Shown piece after piece: positions 1-5,992 of a stretch of DNA of 8,160 nucleotides; position 1 is the first letter of the stretch; every line of letters starts with the position of its first letter. The stretch is from Anaerolinea sp. (lineage in GTDB: Bacteria; Chloroflexota; Anaerolineae; Anaerolineales; Anaerolineaceae). The translations under genes and the position numbers were made by a program. Location of the stretch: NCBI GenBank assembly GCA_013824385.1, contig PNNU01000135.1, positions 1-8,160 of the forward strand, read 5' to 3'. The notes under the pieces are model-generated. The model did not search any database. It was not told the DNA's origin and saw only the letters and a program-made list of their open reading frames with translations.

Positions 1-870
1 GTAGTCGATGCGCTGTTCTTCAGCAAGCGCCCGCAGACGTTCGCACATCCCGTGGTGGTAGGGCCCGCTTGAGTCTTTGACACACAGGGTGGCATGGAAC
101 TCATCTGAAGCCTGACCTTCGCCCACAGCAGCCATATCCACGGCCAGCAGTTCGCTGATCTTGACTGGAAAATCGTCTTCAGAGAAATGCCCGACTTCTT
201 CATAATTATTAAAGTAGAAACAGGTAGTCTGCTTCGGCTTGAGGTTGGCCGAGGTCAAGCAGCGGATGGCTTCCACCAGGCAGGCCACGCCGGCTTTGTC
301 ATCCAGATGACGAGAGCGGATGAAGCCGTTTGATAGTTCCACACGCGGATCGAAGGCTACGAAATCGCCCACACTGATGCCGAGTGCTTTGACTTCTTCA
401 GGGGAGGCCACACGTTCATCCAGGCGCACTTCCATGTGTTCCTGTTCGCGTTTGGTTTCACTGACCTTGGCGGCGTGCACATGCACCGAAGGGGTGTCAA
501 TCAATATCGAACCGCGGATGCGCTTTCCGCTGCGGGTGAAAACGATGCAGCCTTCGCCTTCAACCGAATTCCAATTGTAGCTACCAATTTGCGAGAGTGT
601 CAGGCGGCCGTTGGCTTTGACGGTTTTGACCATGGCACCGAGGGTATCCATATGGGCGGTCAGGGCGCGGGGCGAGTCTTCTTTTTCACCTGGCAGGGTG
701 ACCATCAGTCCGCCCTTGGGCATGACTTTGACGGTCACATCAGAGATGCTGCGAAAGCATCTCTGCAGCAGAGCGGCAGCATCTTGCGTATAGCCTGTCG
801 GGCTGGGAACTTTCAAGAGCTCCACTAAAAAGCGGTTCAGCAGTCCCTCGTCTACTTGTGGGAGTTCCAC
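1..870 (-). CDS. M42 family metallopeptidase (glutamyl aminopeptidase/FrvX-like), C-terminus cut by window edge
   Basis: This is a probable cytoplasmic, di-metal aminopeptidase of family M42; 290 codons are visible. Metal and catalytic motifs appear in the family order: His73 in TAHMDTLGAM, Asp190 in RHLDDKAG, the Glu224-Glu225 pair in NNYEEVGH (general base plus ligand) and Asp245 in AVDMAAVG. The insert region between about residues 80 and 175 corresponds to the PDZ-like lid of M42 enzymes. The family is usually about 350 residues, so some 60 residues, including the last His ligand, lie left of base 1. The wording of the motifs (MDTLGAMVK, WNSVEGE, NNYEEVGH) reminds me of the M42 subfamily that accompanies NAGGN osmolyte synthesis genes; no such partner is visible here. 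The chosen start is GTG at 868-870, placed 5 nt after GGAGAGG. An in-frame GTG at 874-876 would overlap the thioesterase stop, but it abuts the ribosome binding site. The gene lies directly behind the thioesterase and is probably cotranscribed with it. Family call is confident; substrate is unknown. Confidence 0.88.
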   Translation of the reverse strand, partial: MELPQVDEGLLNRFLVELLKVPSPTGYTQDAAALLQRCFRSISDVTVKVMPKGGLMVTLPGEKEDSPRALTAHMDTLGAMVKTVKANGRLTLSQIGSYNWNSVEGEGCIVFTRSGKRIRGSILIDTPSVHVHAAKVSETKREQEHMEVRLDERVASPEEVKALGISVGDFVAFDPRVELSNGFIRSRHLDDKAGVACLVEAIRCLTSANLKPKQTTCFYFNNYEEVGHFSEDDFPVKISELLAVDMAAVGEGQASDEFHATLCVKDSSGPYHHGMCERLRALAEEQRIDY

Positions 871-872
871 GC

Positions 873-1310
873 TCACCTCTCCGGCTTGGGGAATGACTTG
901 CCTTCATATGTTTCAAAGATGGCACGCAGATCATCCGAAACAGGCACGGCTTTTTTGGTGCGATAGTCATATGCCACCATAACCGTCTCTATTTCGGCGT
1001 GAATCACTTTGCCGTCTTCACTGGTAATCCGACTGCCCATCACCAGACTCTTGTTGCCAATGCTGGCGATACCAGTTGAGATGATCACGGTTACGCCGGG
1101 GTCTATCGGCACCAGGTAACGGCAGTGGATATCCCCGACGATGAGGGGTAAATCCCAAAAGGACTTGCCATCAAACAGACCCAATTCCATCAGGTAGGCA
1201 AAGCGTGCCTGTTCGGCAAAGGTTAAAAAACGTGCATTGTTGACATGCCACTGCGGATCAAGGTCCCCGTAACGGACAGATATTGGATAATTAAATTTAT
1301 ATGGATTCAT
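873..1310 (-). CDS. Hotdog-fold acyl-CoA thioesterase (4HBT/YbgC type)
   Basis: This 145-residue protein has the length and layout of a single-domain hotdog thioesterase, which hydrolyses acyl-CoA thioesters in the cytoplasm as a dimer or tetramer. The N-terminal motif RYGDLDPQWHVNNARF (from residue 13) matches the 4HBT/YbgC signature. Asp18 occupies the position of the catalytic Asp (Asp17 of 4-hydroxybenzoyl-CoA thioesterase), with His22-Val-Asn-Asn following, then the long helix FLTFAEQARFAYL. The C-terminal half has the expected alternating beta strands (for example VIHAEIETVMVAYD). The ATG at 1308-1310 has no Shine-Dalgarno sequence upstream but sits 6 nt after a perfect TATAAT, which suggests leaderless translation. 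The stop is 2 nt from the M42 peptidase start. The acyl substrate cannot be told from sequence. Family call is confident. Confidence 0.9.
   Translation of the reverse strand: MNPYKFNYPISVRYGDLDPQWHVNNARFLTFAEQARFAYLMELGLFDGKSFWDLPLIVGDIHCRYLVPIDPGVTVIISTGIASIGNKSLVMGSRITSEDGKVIHAEIETVMVAYDYRTKKAVPVSDDLRAIFETYEGKSFPKPER
876..882 (-). promoter_or_regulatory. Ribosome binding site deciding the M42 peptidase start
   Basis: On the minus strand GGAGAGG lies inside the last codons of the thioesterase gene, 5 nt before GTG 868-870. This spacing favours that GTG over the in-frame GTG two codons upstream (874-876), which the site touches directly. It implies that ribosomes finishing the thioesterase can restart on the peptidase. 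Confidence 0.7.
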
Positions 1311-1316
1311 GTCAAA

Positions 1317-1322
1317 ATTATA
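1317..1322 (-). promoter_or_regulatory. -10 box of a probable leaderless promoter for the thioesterase-M42 pair
   Basis: On the minus strand a perfect TATAAT ends 6 nt before the thioesterase ATG. A start site 7 nt after the box falls on the A of that ATG. No Shine-Dalgarno sequence precedes the ATG, which agrees with a leaderless message. The -35 region is weak: the best candidate is TTAATC at 1341-1346, spacer 18. Confidence 0.6.
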
Positions 1323-1378
1323 CCCGACCCTGATTGCGGGGATTAAAAAAGAAAGGGATGATTGTCACTAGGTTTTAT

Positions 1379-1408
1379 TTCGAGAAATCCCTAAAATGGG
1401 AGTACAAT
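1379..1408 (+). promoter_or_regulatory. Candidate promoter of the Rrf2 regulator
   Basis: TACAAT at 1403-1408 is a good -10 box. The best -35 is poor (TTCGAG at 1379-1384, spacer 18), as expected for a promoter that may need or be blocked by a regulator. Transcription would begin near 1415, leaving a leader of about 29 nt. A short TCCC/GGGA inverted repeat (1388-1391 and 1398-1401) lies in the spacer. Confidence 0.45.
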
Positions 1409-1416
1409 AGAGACAA

Positions 1417-1437
1417 ATATTACCAAAAGAGGTATAT
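1417..1437 (+). promoter_or_regulatory. Imperfect inverted repeat in the rrf2 leader, candidate operator
   Basis: ATATTACC (1417-1424) and GGTATAT (1431-1437) are inverted repeats differing by one extra T in the left arm, with a 6-nt centre. The element lies just after the expected transcription start and covers the AAGAGG ribosome binding site (1427-1432), so a bound regulator would block expression. Rrf2 proteins bind such palindromes as dimers and often autoregulate; that this is the site is inference. Confidence 0.35.
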
Positions 1438-1443
1438 ATCCCG

Positions 1444-1842
1444 ATGCAGATCACGAGACAAGCTGACTACGCGGTTCGAGCAATGCTCTACCTGTCAAAA
1501 CTTGAACCGACCCAACGCGCGGCGACCAGTCAAATCGCTGAAGTCCAGAAGATTCCCCCTTCATTTCTGGCAAAGATCATTTCTCAACTTTCAATTGCGG
1601 GGCTGATCCACACATCCCGCGGAGCCCGCGGCGGTGTATTACTTTCAAGGCCAGCCGCTTCCATTTCATTACTTGAAGTGGTTGAAGCAATTGATGGGCC
1701 CATCTCACTGAATGAGTGTACTTTGACATCCGACATTTGCGAATTCTCGGGTGACTGCCCCATGCACAAAATTTGGTGTGAAACTCAAGACGACCTGGTC
1801 AAGAAACTTCGCCAAACCACCTTCAGTCAGTTAGCTGCGTAA
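1444..1842 (+). CDS. Rrf2-family transcriptional regulator with candidate Fe-S cysteines
   Basis: The 132-residue protein has the normal Rrf2 length. The opening MQITRQADYAVRAMLYL is the typical helix 1, followed by a winged helix-turn-helix: IAEVQKIPPSFLAKIISQL (about residues 31-49) carries the recognition helix, and the wing is SRGARGGVLLSRP (58-70). The dimerisation helix comes next (SLLEVVEAIDGPI). Three cysteines, Cys92, Cys99 and Cys105 (C-X6-C-X5-C, ending in CPMHKIW), match the cluster ligands of IscR, NsrR and relatives, so the protein may sense iron-sulfur status, nitric oxide or redox state. No isc, suf or nitrosative-stress gene is in the window, so I assign no specific name. The start is ATG at 1444, with AAGAGG 11 nt upstream, which is slightly long. 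It is divergent from the thioesterase across 133 bp and separated from the downstream transporter by a terminator. Family call is very confident; signal and targets are unknown. Confidence 0.93.
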   Translation: MQITRQADYAVRAMLYLSKLEPTQRAATSQIAEVQKIPPSFLAKIISQLSIAGLIHTSRGARGGVLLSRPAASISLLEVVEAIDGPISLNECTLTSDICEFSGDCPMHKIWCETQDDLVKKLRQTTFSQLAA

Positions 1843-1920
1843 CTTTTAGCCATTAGCCAACCACCTCTTTTAGATCTGCGACACACCTCTATCTAGAATA
1901 CCGGGGCAATATCACTTTTG

Positions 1921-1948
1921 CCCTCCCGCTCACCGGGAGGGTTCTTTT
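1921..1948 (+). terminator. Intrinsic terminator between the Rrf2 gene and the MFS gene
   Basis: CCCTCCCG (1921-1928) and CGGGAGGG (1934-1941) form a perfect 8-bp GC-rich stem with a 5-nt loop, followed by TTCTTTT. It lies 78 nt after the rrf2 stop and 20 nt before the MFS start. The MFS frame stays open through the hairpin back to a TTG at 1918, but that start would place the stem in the coding region and is not credible. Confidence 0.85.
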
Positions 1949-1968
1949 ATAAACCAAGGCAGTACTTT

Positions 1969-3135
1969 ATGAAAACATCGTTGAATATTAAGTTGGGAGT
2001 ATTTACCCTTTCACGGTTGGTGGTGAACACCGCCACACGGATGATCTATCCCTTTCTGGCAGTTTTTGCCAGCGGGCTGCACGTTGAAATTGGCACCATT
2101 TCTTTGGCCATGGCAGTATCGATGGCTACCAGCGCCCTGGGTCCATTTTTAGCACCCATTGCTGACCGCCGCGGACGTAAAACCGGCATGCTAATTGGGA
2201 TGGGAATATTCCTGACAGGCATGCTTTCTGCAAGTTTATTTCCTTCAATTGTGACCTTTTTCATCGCCATCCTGCTGGGATCGCTGGGCAATAACGTGCT
2301 GCTGCCGCCCATCCAGGCGTACCTCGGCGATCATACCCCCTATGAACGGCGTGGATTCTACATGGCGGTCATCGAACTTTCGTGGGCATTGTCATTTATC
2401 TTGCTGGTTCCACTGGCTGGATTAATCCTGACGCATGCGTTATGGAACGGACCGTTTATCGCCCTGGCTATTGCCGGCGCCATTGCCACCTTGTTGATCT
2501 GGTGGCTGGTGCCGAATGATCTTCCTACCCAGGAAGAACCCGTTGCCGTGTTTGCGGATATCCGCAAAGTGTTGGGTTTTCTTCCGGCGGTGATGGGCAT
2601 GTTAATGGGATTATCCTTCATCCTCGGCAATGAATTGATCAACGTGGTATTCGGTGTGTGGATGCAAGACGCTTATGGTCTTCAAATCGCAGCTCTTGGC
2701 GCTGCTTCTGCCGTCATTGGTTTTTCTGAACTTGGCGGTGAAGGTATCGCCGCTTTTCTGGCGGACCGCATCGGAAAGGAACGTTCCATCGCTGCAGGAA
2801 TCATATTAAGCAGCCTTACCGTGATCACACTGCCATTATTAGGAAAAACAATAGTGGGAGCTTTTATCTGGTTATTCCTGTTCTATTTGTCTTTCGAGGT
2901 GGTGGTGATCAGTGCTTTACCGTTGATGTCCGAGATCACGCCGTATGCCCGTGCCACCATGATGGCTTTGTTCATCGCCGCGCTATCGATGGGCCGCGCT
3001 CTGGGCGATGTAATAGCCCCCCAGCTTTATAAGGGTGGCATATTATTCAACGCAGCAGGCAGCCTTGTTTTTAATCTTTTGGCACTGTTCCTATTATCAA
3101 GGATCAAGCTTCCTCATTTAAAAAAGCTCAACTAA
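1969..3135 (+). CDS. Major facilitator superfamily transporter, 12 TM
   Basis: The 388-residue integral membrane protein is built of hydrophobic helices with short loops, as expected for a 12-TM MFS secondary carrier. The family signature motif A lies between TM2 and TM3 (GPFLAPIADRRGRKTGML, about residues 58-74). A second, weaker copy, AAFLADRIGKERS, sits at the equivalent place in the C-terminal half (about 261-273). The charged loop LGDHTPYERRGFYM (119-132) follows TM4, and a hydrophilic linker (about 182-200) divides the two halves. The C-terminus is short and basic. ATG 1969 is preceded by AAGG with 9 nt spacing; the longer TTG start at 1918 is rejected because it runs through a terminator. 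Downstream, hutI has its own promoter candidate 70 nt away, so the MFS gene may be monocistronic. The substrate (drug efflux, sugar or other) cannot be deduced. Fold is certain, role unknown. Confidence 0.92.
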   Translation: MKTSLNIKLGVFTLSRLVVNTATRMIYPFLAVFASGLHVEIGTISLAMAVSMATSALGPFLAPIADRRGRKTGMLIGMGIFLTGMLSASLFPSIVTFFIAILLGSLGNNVLLPPIQAYLGDHTPYERRGFYMAVIELSWALSFILLVPLAGLILTHALWNGPFIALAIAGAIATLLIWWLVPNDLPTQEEPVAVFADIRKVLGFLPAVMGMLMGLSFILGNELINVVFGVWMQDAYGLQIAALGAASAVIGFSELGGEGIAAFLADRIGKERSIAAGIILSSLTVITLPLLGKTIVGAFIWLFLFYLSFEVVVISALPLMSEITPYARATMMALFIAALSMGRALGDVIAPQLYKGGILFNAAGSLVFNLLALFLLSRIKLPHLKKLN

Positions 3136-3145
3136 ACCCGCTCAA

Positions 3146-3176
3146 TTGCATTCTGCTTTACTCCTTCGGGTATACT
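3146..3176 (+). promoter_or_regulatory. Candidate promoter of the hutI-led operon
   Basis: TTGCAT (3146-3151) and TATACT (3171-3176) resemble sigma-70 -35 and -10 boxes with a 19-bp spacer. They lie in the 69-bp gap after the MFS stop. The start site would be near 3183, giving a leader of about 20 nt that carries AAAGAGG (3194-3200) 4 nt before the hutI ATG. Confidence 0.5.
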
Positions 3177-3204
3177 ATTTATAAGAGTTCCCTAAAGAGG
3201 CTTT

Positions 3205-4479
3205 ATGCTTATCCACTCTGCTTCACAATTGATTACTCTGGCAGGCCCTCCACAGCGCGGACGGGAAATCGGTCGTTTGGGGATCATCCCCAACGGAGCC
3301 GTGTTGATCCGTGACGGATTGATTGTCGAAACCGGCACCACACTTAATTTGCTCAATAAATACCCTGACGAAGAAAGACTTGATGCAGACGGCAAAGCCG
3401 TGCTGCCTGGATTTGTGGATGCTCATACCCATCTGGTATGGGCGGGCGACCGCGCTGTGGAATTTGAAATGCGCCTGCAAGGCAAAAGTTACATGGAAAT
3501 CATGGCAGCCGGCCGCGGTATCGCCTCTACTGTAAAATCGACGCGTGCCGCAGATCACGAAACACTGCTGCATCAATCCCGCGAACGGGCCAAAATTATG
3601 TTCGCGCACGGCACCACCACTGCCGAAGCAAAGACCGGCTACGGACTGGAACTGACAACAGAATTGGCTCAAATGGAAGTCTTGCTTCAGCTTGACCATG
3701 AGGGTCCGCTCGAAATTACGCCAACTTTTTTAGCTGCACACGCCATCCCCACCGAATATGCGGGCAGGGAAGACGCTTATGCATTATTGATCAGTGCAGA
3801 AATGCTGCCTGCGCTCAAAGAGTGGTGGAGCCGCAAAGCCGCGACCAAACCCCTGCCATTTGTGGATGTCTTCTGCGAAAAAGGCGCGTTTACCCTGGAA
3901 CAAACCAGTCAGATATTGTCATCGGCCAAAGCGTTGGGGTTTCCGCTCAAGGCGCATGTGGACGAATTTGAGAACCTGGGTGCGGCCGCCCTGGCCTGTG
4001 AACTGAGCGCTGCCTCAGTGGATCATGCCGTCAAGACTTCAGCAGCTGAAATTCAAACACTTGGCAAATCCAACACTGCGGTGGTCTCGCTGCCCTGCAC
4101 TCCCTTTGGGTTGGCCGAAGCGCATTACACTCCCGCCAAAGAGCTGCTCGCCGCGGATGCCATCCTCGCGCTGGCCACGGATCTCAACCCCGGCACCGCC
4201 TGGTGTGAGAGTATGCAGTTCGTGATTGCACTTGCCTGCAGATATCTAAAACTTACCCCAGCCCAAGCACTGGCGGCTGCTACCATCAACGCCGCATACG
4301 CCATCGGACGAGACCAAAATGTTGGTTCAATTGAGCCAGGCAAACAGGCCGACCTGCTGATCTTATCCGTCGAGGATTATCGCCAACTGGCTTACCGCTT
4401 CGGTGGCAACCTGGTGAGCACAGTAATCAAAAAAGGCAAAGTCTCTTGTGTAAATAACAATTTAACTAACGAGAGGTAA
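3205..4479 (+). CDS. hutI: Imidazolonepropionase
   Basis: HutI hydrolyses 4-imidazolone-5-propanoate to N-formimidoyl-L-glutamate, the third step of histidine degradation, in the cytoplasm. At 424 residues the length is usual for the family. It is an amidohydrolase-fold protein: a small N-terminal beta domain (about 1-65), then the metal-binding barrel beginning at PGFVDAHTHLVWAGDR (His74, His76). The HutI-specific run FEMRLQGKSYMEIMAAGRGI follows, then TAEAKTGYGL, the AAHA motif (His179), the ligand and catalytic pair in KAHVDEF (His251, Glu254), SVDHAVK (His274) and TDLNPG (Asp326). The C-terminal GSIEPGKQADLLIL strand pair closes the fold. No hutH, hutU or formimidoylglutamate-processing gene is nearby, so the rest of the pathway must be elsewhere or absent. 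It leads an operon; its stop is 2 nt from the methyltransferase ATG, whose ribosome binding site lies in its last codons. GC is high in its second half (hand counts of 63% at 3961-4020 and 73% at 4141-4200). Assignment is confident. Confidence 0.94.
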   Translation: MLIHSASQLITLAGPPQRGREIGRLGIIPNGAVLIRDGLIVETGTTLNLLNKYPDEERLDADGKAVLPGFVDAHTHLVWAGDRAVEFEMRLQGKSYMEIMAAGRGIASTVKSTRAADHETLLHQSRERAKIMFAHGTTTAEAKTGYGLELTTELAQMEVLLQLDHEGPLEITPTFLAAHAIPTEYAGREDAYALLISAEMLPALKEWWSRKAATKPLPFVDVFCEKGAFTLEQTSQILSSAKALGFPLKAHVDEFENLGAAALACELSAASVDHAVKTSAAEIQTLGKSNTAVVSLPCTPFGLAEAHYTPAKELLAADAILALATDLNPGTAWCESMQFVIALACRYLKLTPAQALAAATINAAYAIGRDQNVGSIEPGKQADLLILSVEDYRQLAYRFGGNLVSTVIKKGKVSCVNNNLTNER

Positions 4480-4481
4480 GT

Positions 4482-5252
4482 ATGCCAAAAAATCAGCAGC
4501 TTACCGAGGAACCGACTTTTTCACCCTTCAATATCTGGGAGAAAGGTCGGGTGACACAACATTTGGGAGGTATTACTGCAACCCAAGCATTGCTGGCGGA
4601 TTTCGAATTCTCGCCAGATACTTGTGTTTTAGAAATCGGCGGTGGAACAGGTTTTACCATTTCTGAACTTAACAAAACAACTCATTCTCACTTGTATTGT
4701 CTTGACCTTCTTTTTGCAAATCTCATTGCCGCCAGAAACAGAAATAAGGCTCCAATCAAAACTCTATATTTAATGCAAGCTGATGCCCACTCACTTCCAT
4801 TTGCTGATAAATCATTTAATTTGGTGATCATTGAATCCGTTTTGGTATTTTGCCAGGCGGCGTATGTGCTGTCTGAAATCCATCGCGTTCTTGCCAGTGG
4901 AGGAAAAATCGCTTTTAATGAGTTCACCTATCTGAAAACTCCTCCTCAAAAACTTGTCTCTCTGGTAGAGTCAAAAATAGGCTTGCACCCCTTCGACCAA
5001 AATGGATGGGAAGAACTTCTCATTAATTGCGGATTTCAACAAGTAAGATCGAGTATTCACAAAATTGATTTTATGACCCAATTGAGAAACCACTTAAAAG
5101 TAGATGGGATTAAAAACTATTTCGGTGCTATCATTGCTGGAATTTCAGACACCTCTATTAGGCGTACTTTCTTTACCAGAGAAATGTTATCTGCAGCCAG
5201 GTTGTTTTTGCCTTATATTGGTTATGGTCTATACACAGGATTTAAGCAATAA
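4482..5252 (+). CDS. Class I SAM-dependent methyltransferase (Methyltransf_11 type)
   Basis: This 256-residue protein is a Rossmann-fold methyltransferase that would transfer a methyl group from S-adenosylmethionine to a small molecule. Motif I, VLEIGGGTG (residues 49-57), forms the SAM loop. The acidic residue ending strand 2 is Asp75 in YCLDL. QADAHSLPFADKSFNLV (99-115) is the adenine-side and motif II region, and IHRVLASGGKIAFNE (133-147) is motif III. The C-terminal 100 residues (FDQNGWEELLINCGF onward) form the variable substrate cap; no family-specific signature is recognised there. The ATG is 2 nt after the hutI stop, with GAGAGG overlapping that stop, so translation is probably coupled. 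It is much AT-richer than its neighbours (hand counts of 38% and 30% GC at 4741-4800 and 5041-5100), suggesting later acquisition. Its substrate may relate to the ATC-hydrolase-like protein downstream, but this rests only on proximity and similar base composition. Confidence 0.85.
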   Translation: MPKNQQLTEEPTFSPFNIWEKGRVTQHLGGITATQALLADFEFSPDTCVLEIGGGTGFTISELNKTTHSHLYCLDLLFANLIAARNRNKAPIKTLYLMQADAHSLPFADKSFNLVIIESVLVFCQAAYVLSEIHRVLASGGKIAFNEFTYLKTPPQKLVSLVESKIGLHPFDQNGWEELLINCGFQQVRSSIHKIDFMTQLRNHLKVDGIKNYFGAIIAGISDTSIRRTFFTREMLSAARLFLPYIGYGLYTGFKQ

Positions 5253-5286
5253 AAATCTTCGACACTTCATCTTCCAGGAATTCCGT

Positions 5287-5922
5287 ATGCTAACATTAGA
5301 AAAAGCCCGCGCATGGTATGAACACGTCGACGCCGTGCATGATTTCTCACACATCGAAAGAGTTTACAAAATGTCCGAGCGGTTGGCTCTGGCTGAAGGC
5401 GCGGATCTTGAAATCGTGCACGCTGCAGCCCTGCTGCACGACGCGGACGGTACGACTCCTGGCAGCGAGACACGAAAAGAACATCACCTGCGTTCAGCGG
5501 AGTTTGCCGGCAATATCCTGCGTGAAGAAGGTTGGCCCGCAGAACGCATCCAGGCCGTGCAGCACTGCGTGCGAGCCCACCGCTTCAGGGGCGATAAAGA
5601 ACCACCTGCAACCATCGAGGCCAAGTGTATCTTCGACGCCGACAAACTGGACGTGCTGGGCGCCATTGGCGCCATCCGTGTATCGGTCTACGCCGCACTG
5701 GCAGGCACTCCTTTTTATGCCACACCCTCGCAGCAGTTCATTGAAACCGGCAAAGAAACAGCGGGCGAACTACACAGTGCCTATCATGAACACCTCTTTA
5801 AACTTCAGAAGATTGAAAAGAAACTGTTCACCCAAACCGCCAAAGAAATCGCCCGCGGCCGCAGCCAATATCTGGACGGTTTCTTTGAACAACTCATAGC
5901 AGAAATCAATGGAGAACGATAA
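5287..5922 (+). CDS. HD-domain metal-dependent phosphohydrolase (YedJ/YpgQ-like)
   Basis: The 211-residue protein carries the four-part HD signature: His22 in HDFSHIERV, His51-Asp52 in ALLHDAD, and Asp119 in FDADKLDVLGAIG. These bind a metal used to hydrolyse phosphate esters. The HDFSH opening, HCVRAHR (93-99) and the DADKLD motif are typical of the YedJ/YpgQ group of small nucleotide-type phosphohydrolases; the true substrate is not known to me. The C-terminal half (about 160-211) is helical and charged. The ATG at 5287 follows AGGAA with 6 nt spacing and lies 34 nt after the methyltransferase stop. A longer frame back to 5104 overlaps the methyltransferase and is unlikely. GC is high again here (63% at 5401-5460 by hand count), in contrast with both neighbours. 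Fold is confident; function is only general. Confidence 0.87.
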   Translation: MLTLEKARAWYEHVDAVHDFSHIERVYKMSERLALAEGADLEIVHAAALLHDADGTTPGSETRKEHHLRSAEFAGNILREEGWPAERIQAVQHCVRAHRFRGDKEPPATIEAKCIFDADKLDVLGAIGAIRVSVYAALAGTPFYATPSQQFIETGKETAGELHSAYHEHLFKLQKIEKKLFTQTAKEIARGRSQYLDGFFEQLIAEINGER

Positions 5923-5992
5923 CATCAGCCCAAATGATATGCCAATTAAAGCCAGTTCGTTTTCTGTAAAAATAACCAAGGTAAAAAGATGA
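5909..5992 (+). CDS. Possible 27-residue small ORF bridging the HD gene and the fusion gene
   Basis: An ATG at 5909, inside the last codons of the HD gene, opens a frame of 27 codons (MENDNISPND then MPIKASSFSVKITKVKR). It ends in TGA at 5990-5992, sharing ATGA with the start of the next gene. An internal ATG lies at 5939. It spans the only long gap of the operon and could couple translation across it. No good Shine-Dalgarno sequence precedes either ATG, and AAGG (5978-5981) serves the next gene directly. The peptide is basic at its end and matches nothing I know. It may be chance. Confidence 0.25.
   Translation: MENDNISPNDMPIKASSFSVKITKVKR

Noticed and set aside
320..828. Plus-strand open frames across the M42 region
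   Set aside because: They are antisense shadows of a peptidase with all family motifs on the minus strand.
1323..1340. CCCG/CGGG inverted repeat next to the thioesterase -10 box
   Set aside because: The arms are only 4 bp with a 10-nt centre, which is expected by chance; too weak to call an operator.
1918..1968. N-terminal extension of the MFS protein from TTG 1918
   Set aside because: The extension would be encoded by the terminator hairpin and T-run, has no ribosome binding site, and the ATG at 1969 has AAGG at good spacing and begins a normal MFS N-terminus.
3136..3171. Possible terminator after the MFS gene (ACCCG...CGGGT)
   Set aside because: The stem is only 5 bp with a loop of about 26 nt and there is no T-run; the segment is better explained as the hutI promoter region.
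5104..5286. Upstream extension of the HD protein by 61 residues
   Set aside because: It overlaps the methyltransferase gene in another frame, reads as low-sense sequence, and the ATG at 5287 has its own ribosome binding site and the expected family start.
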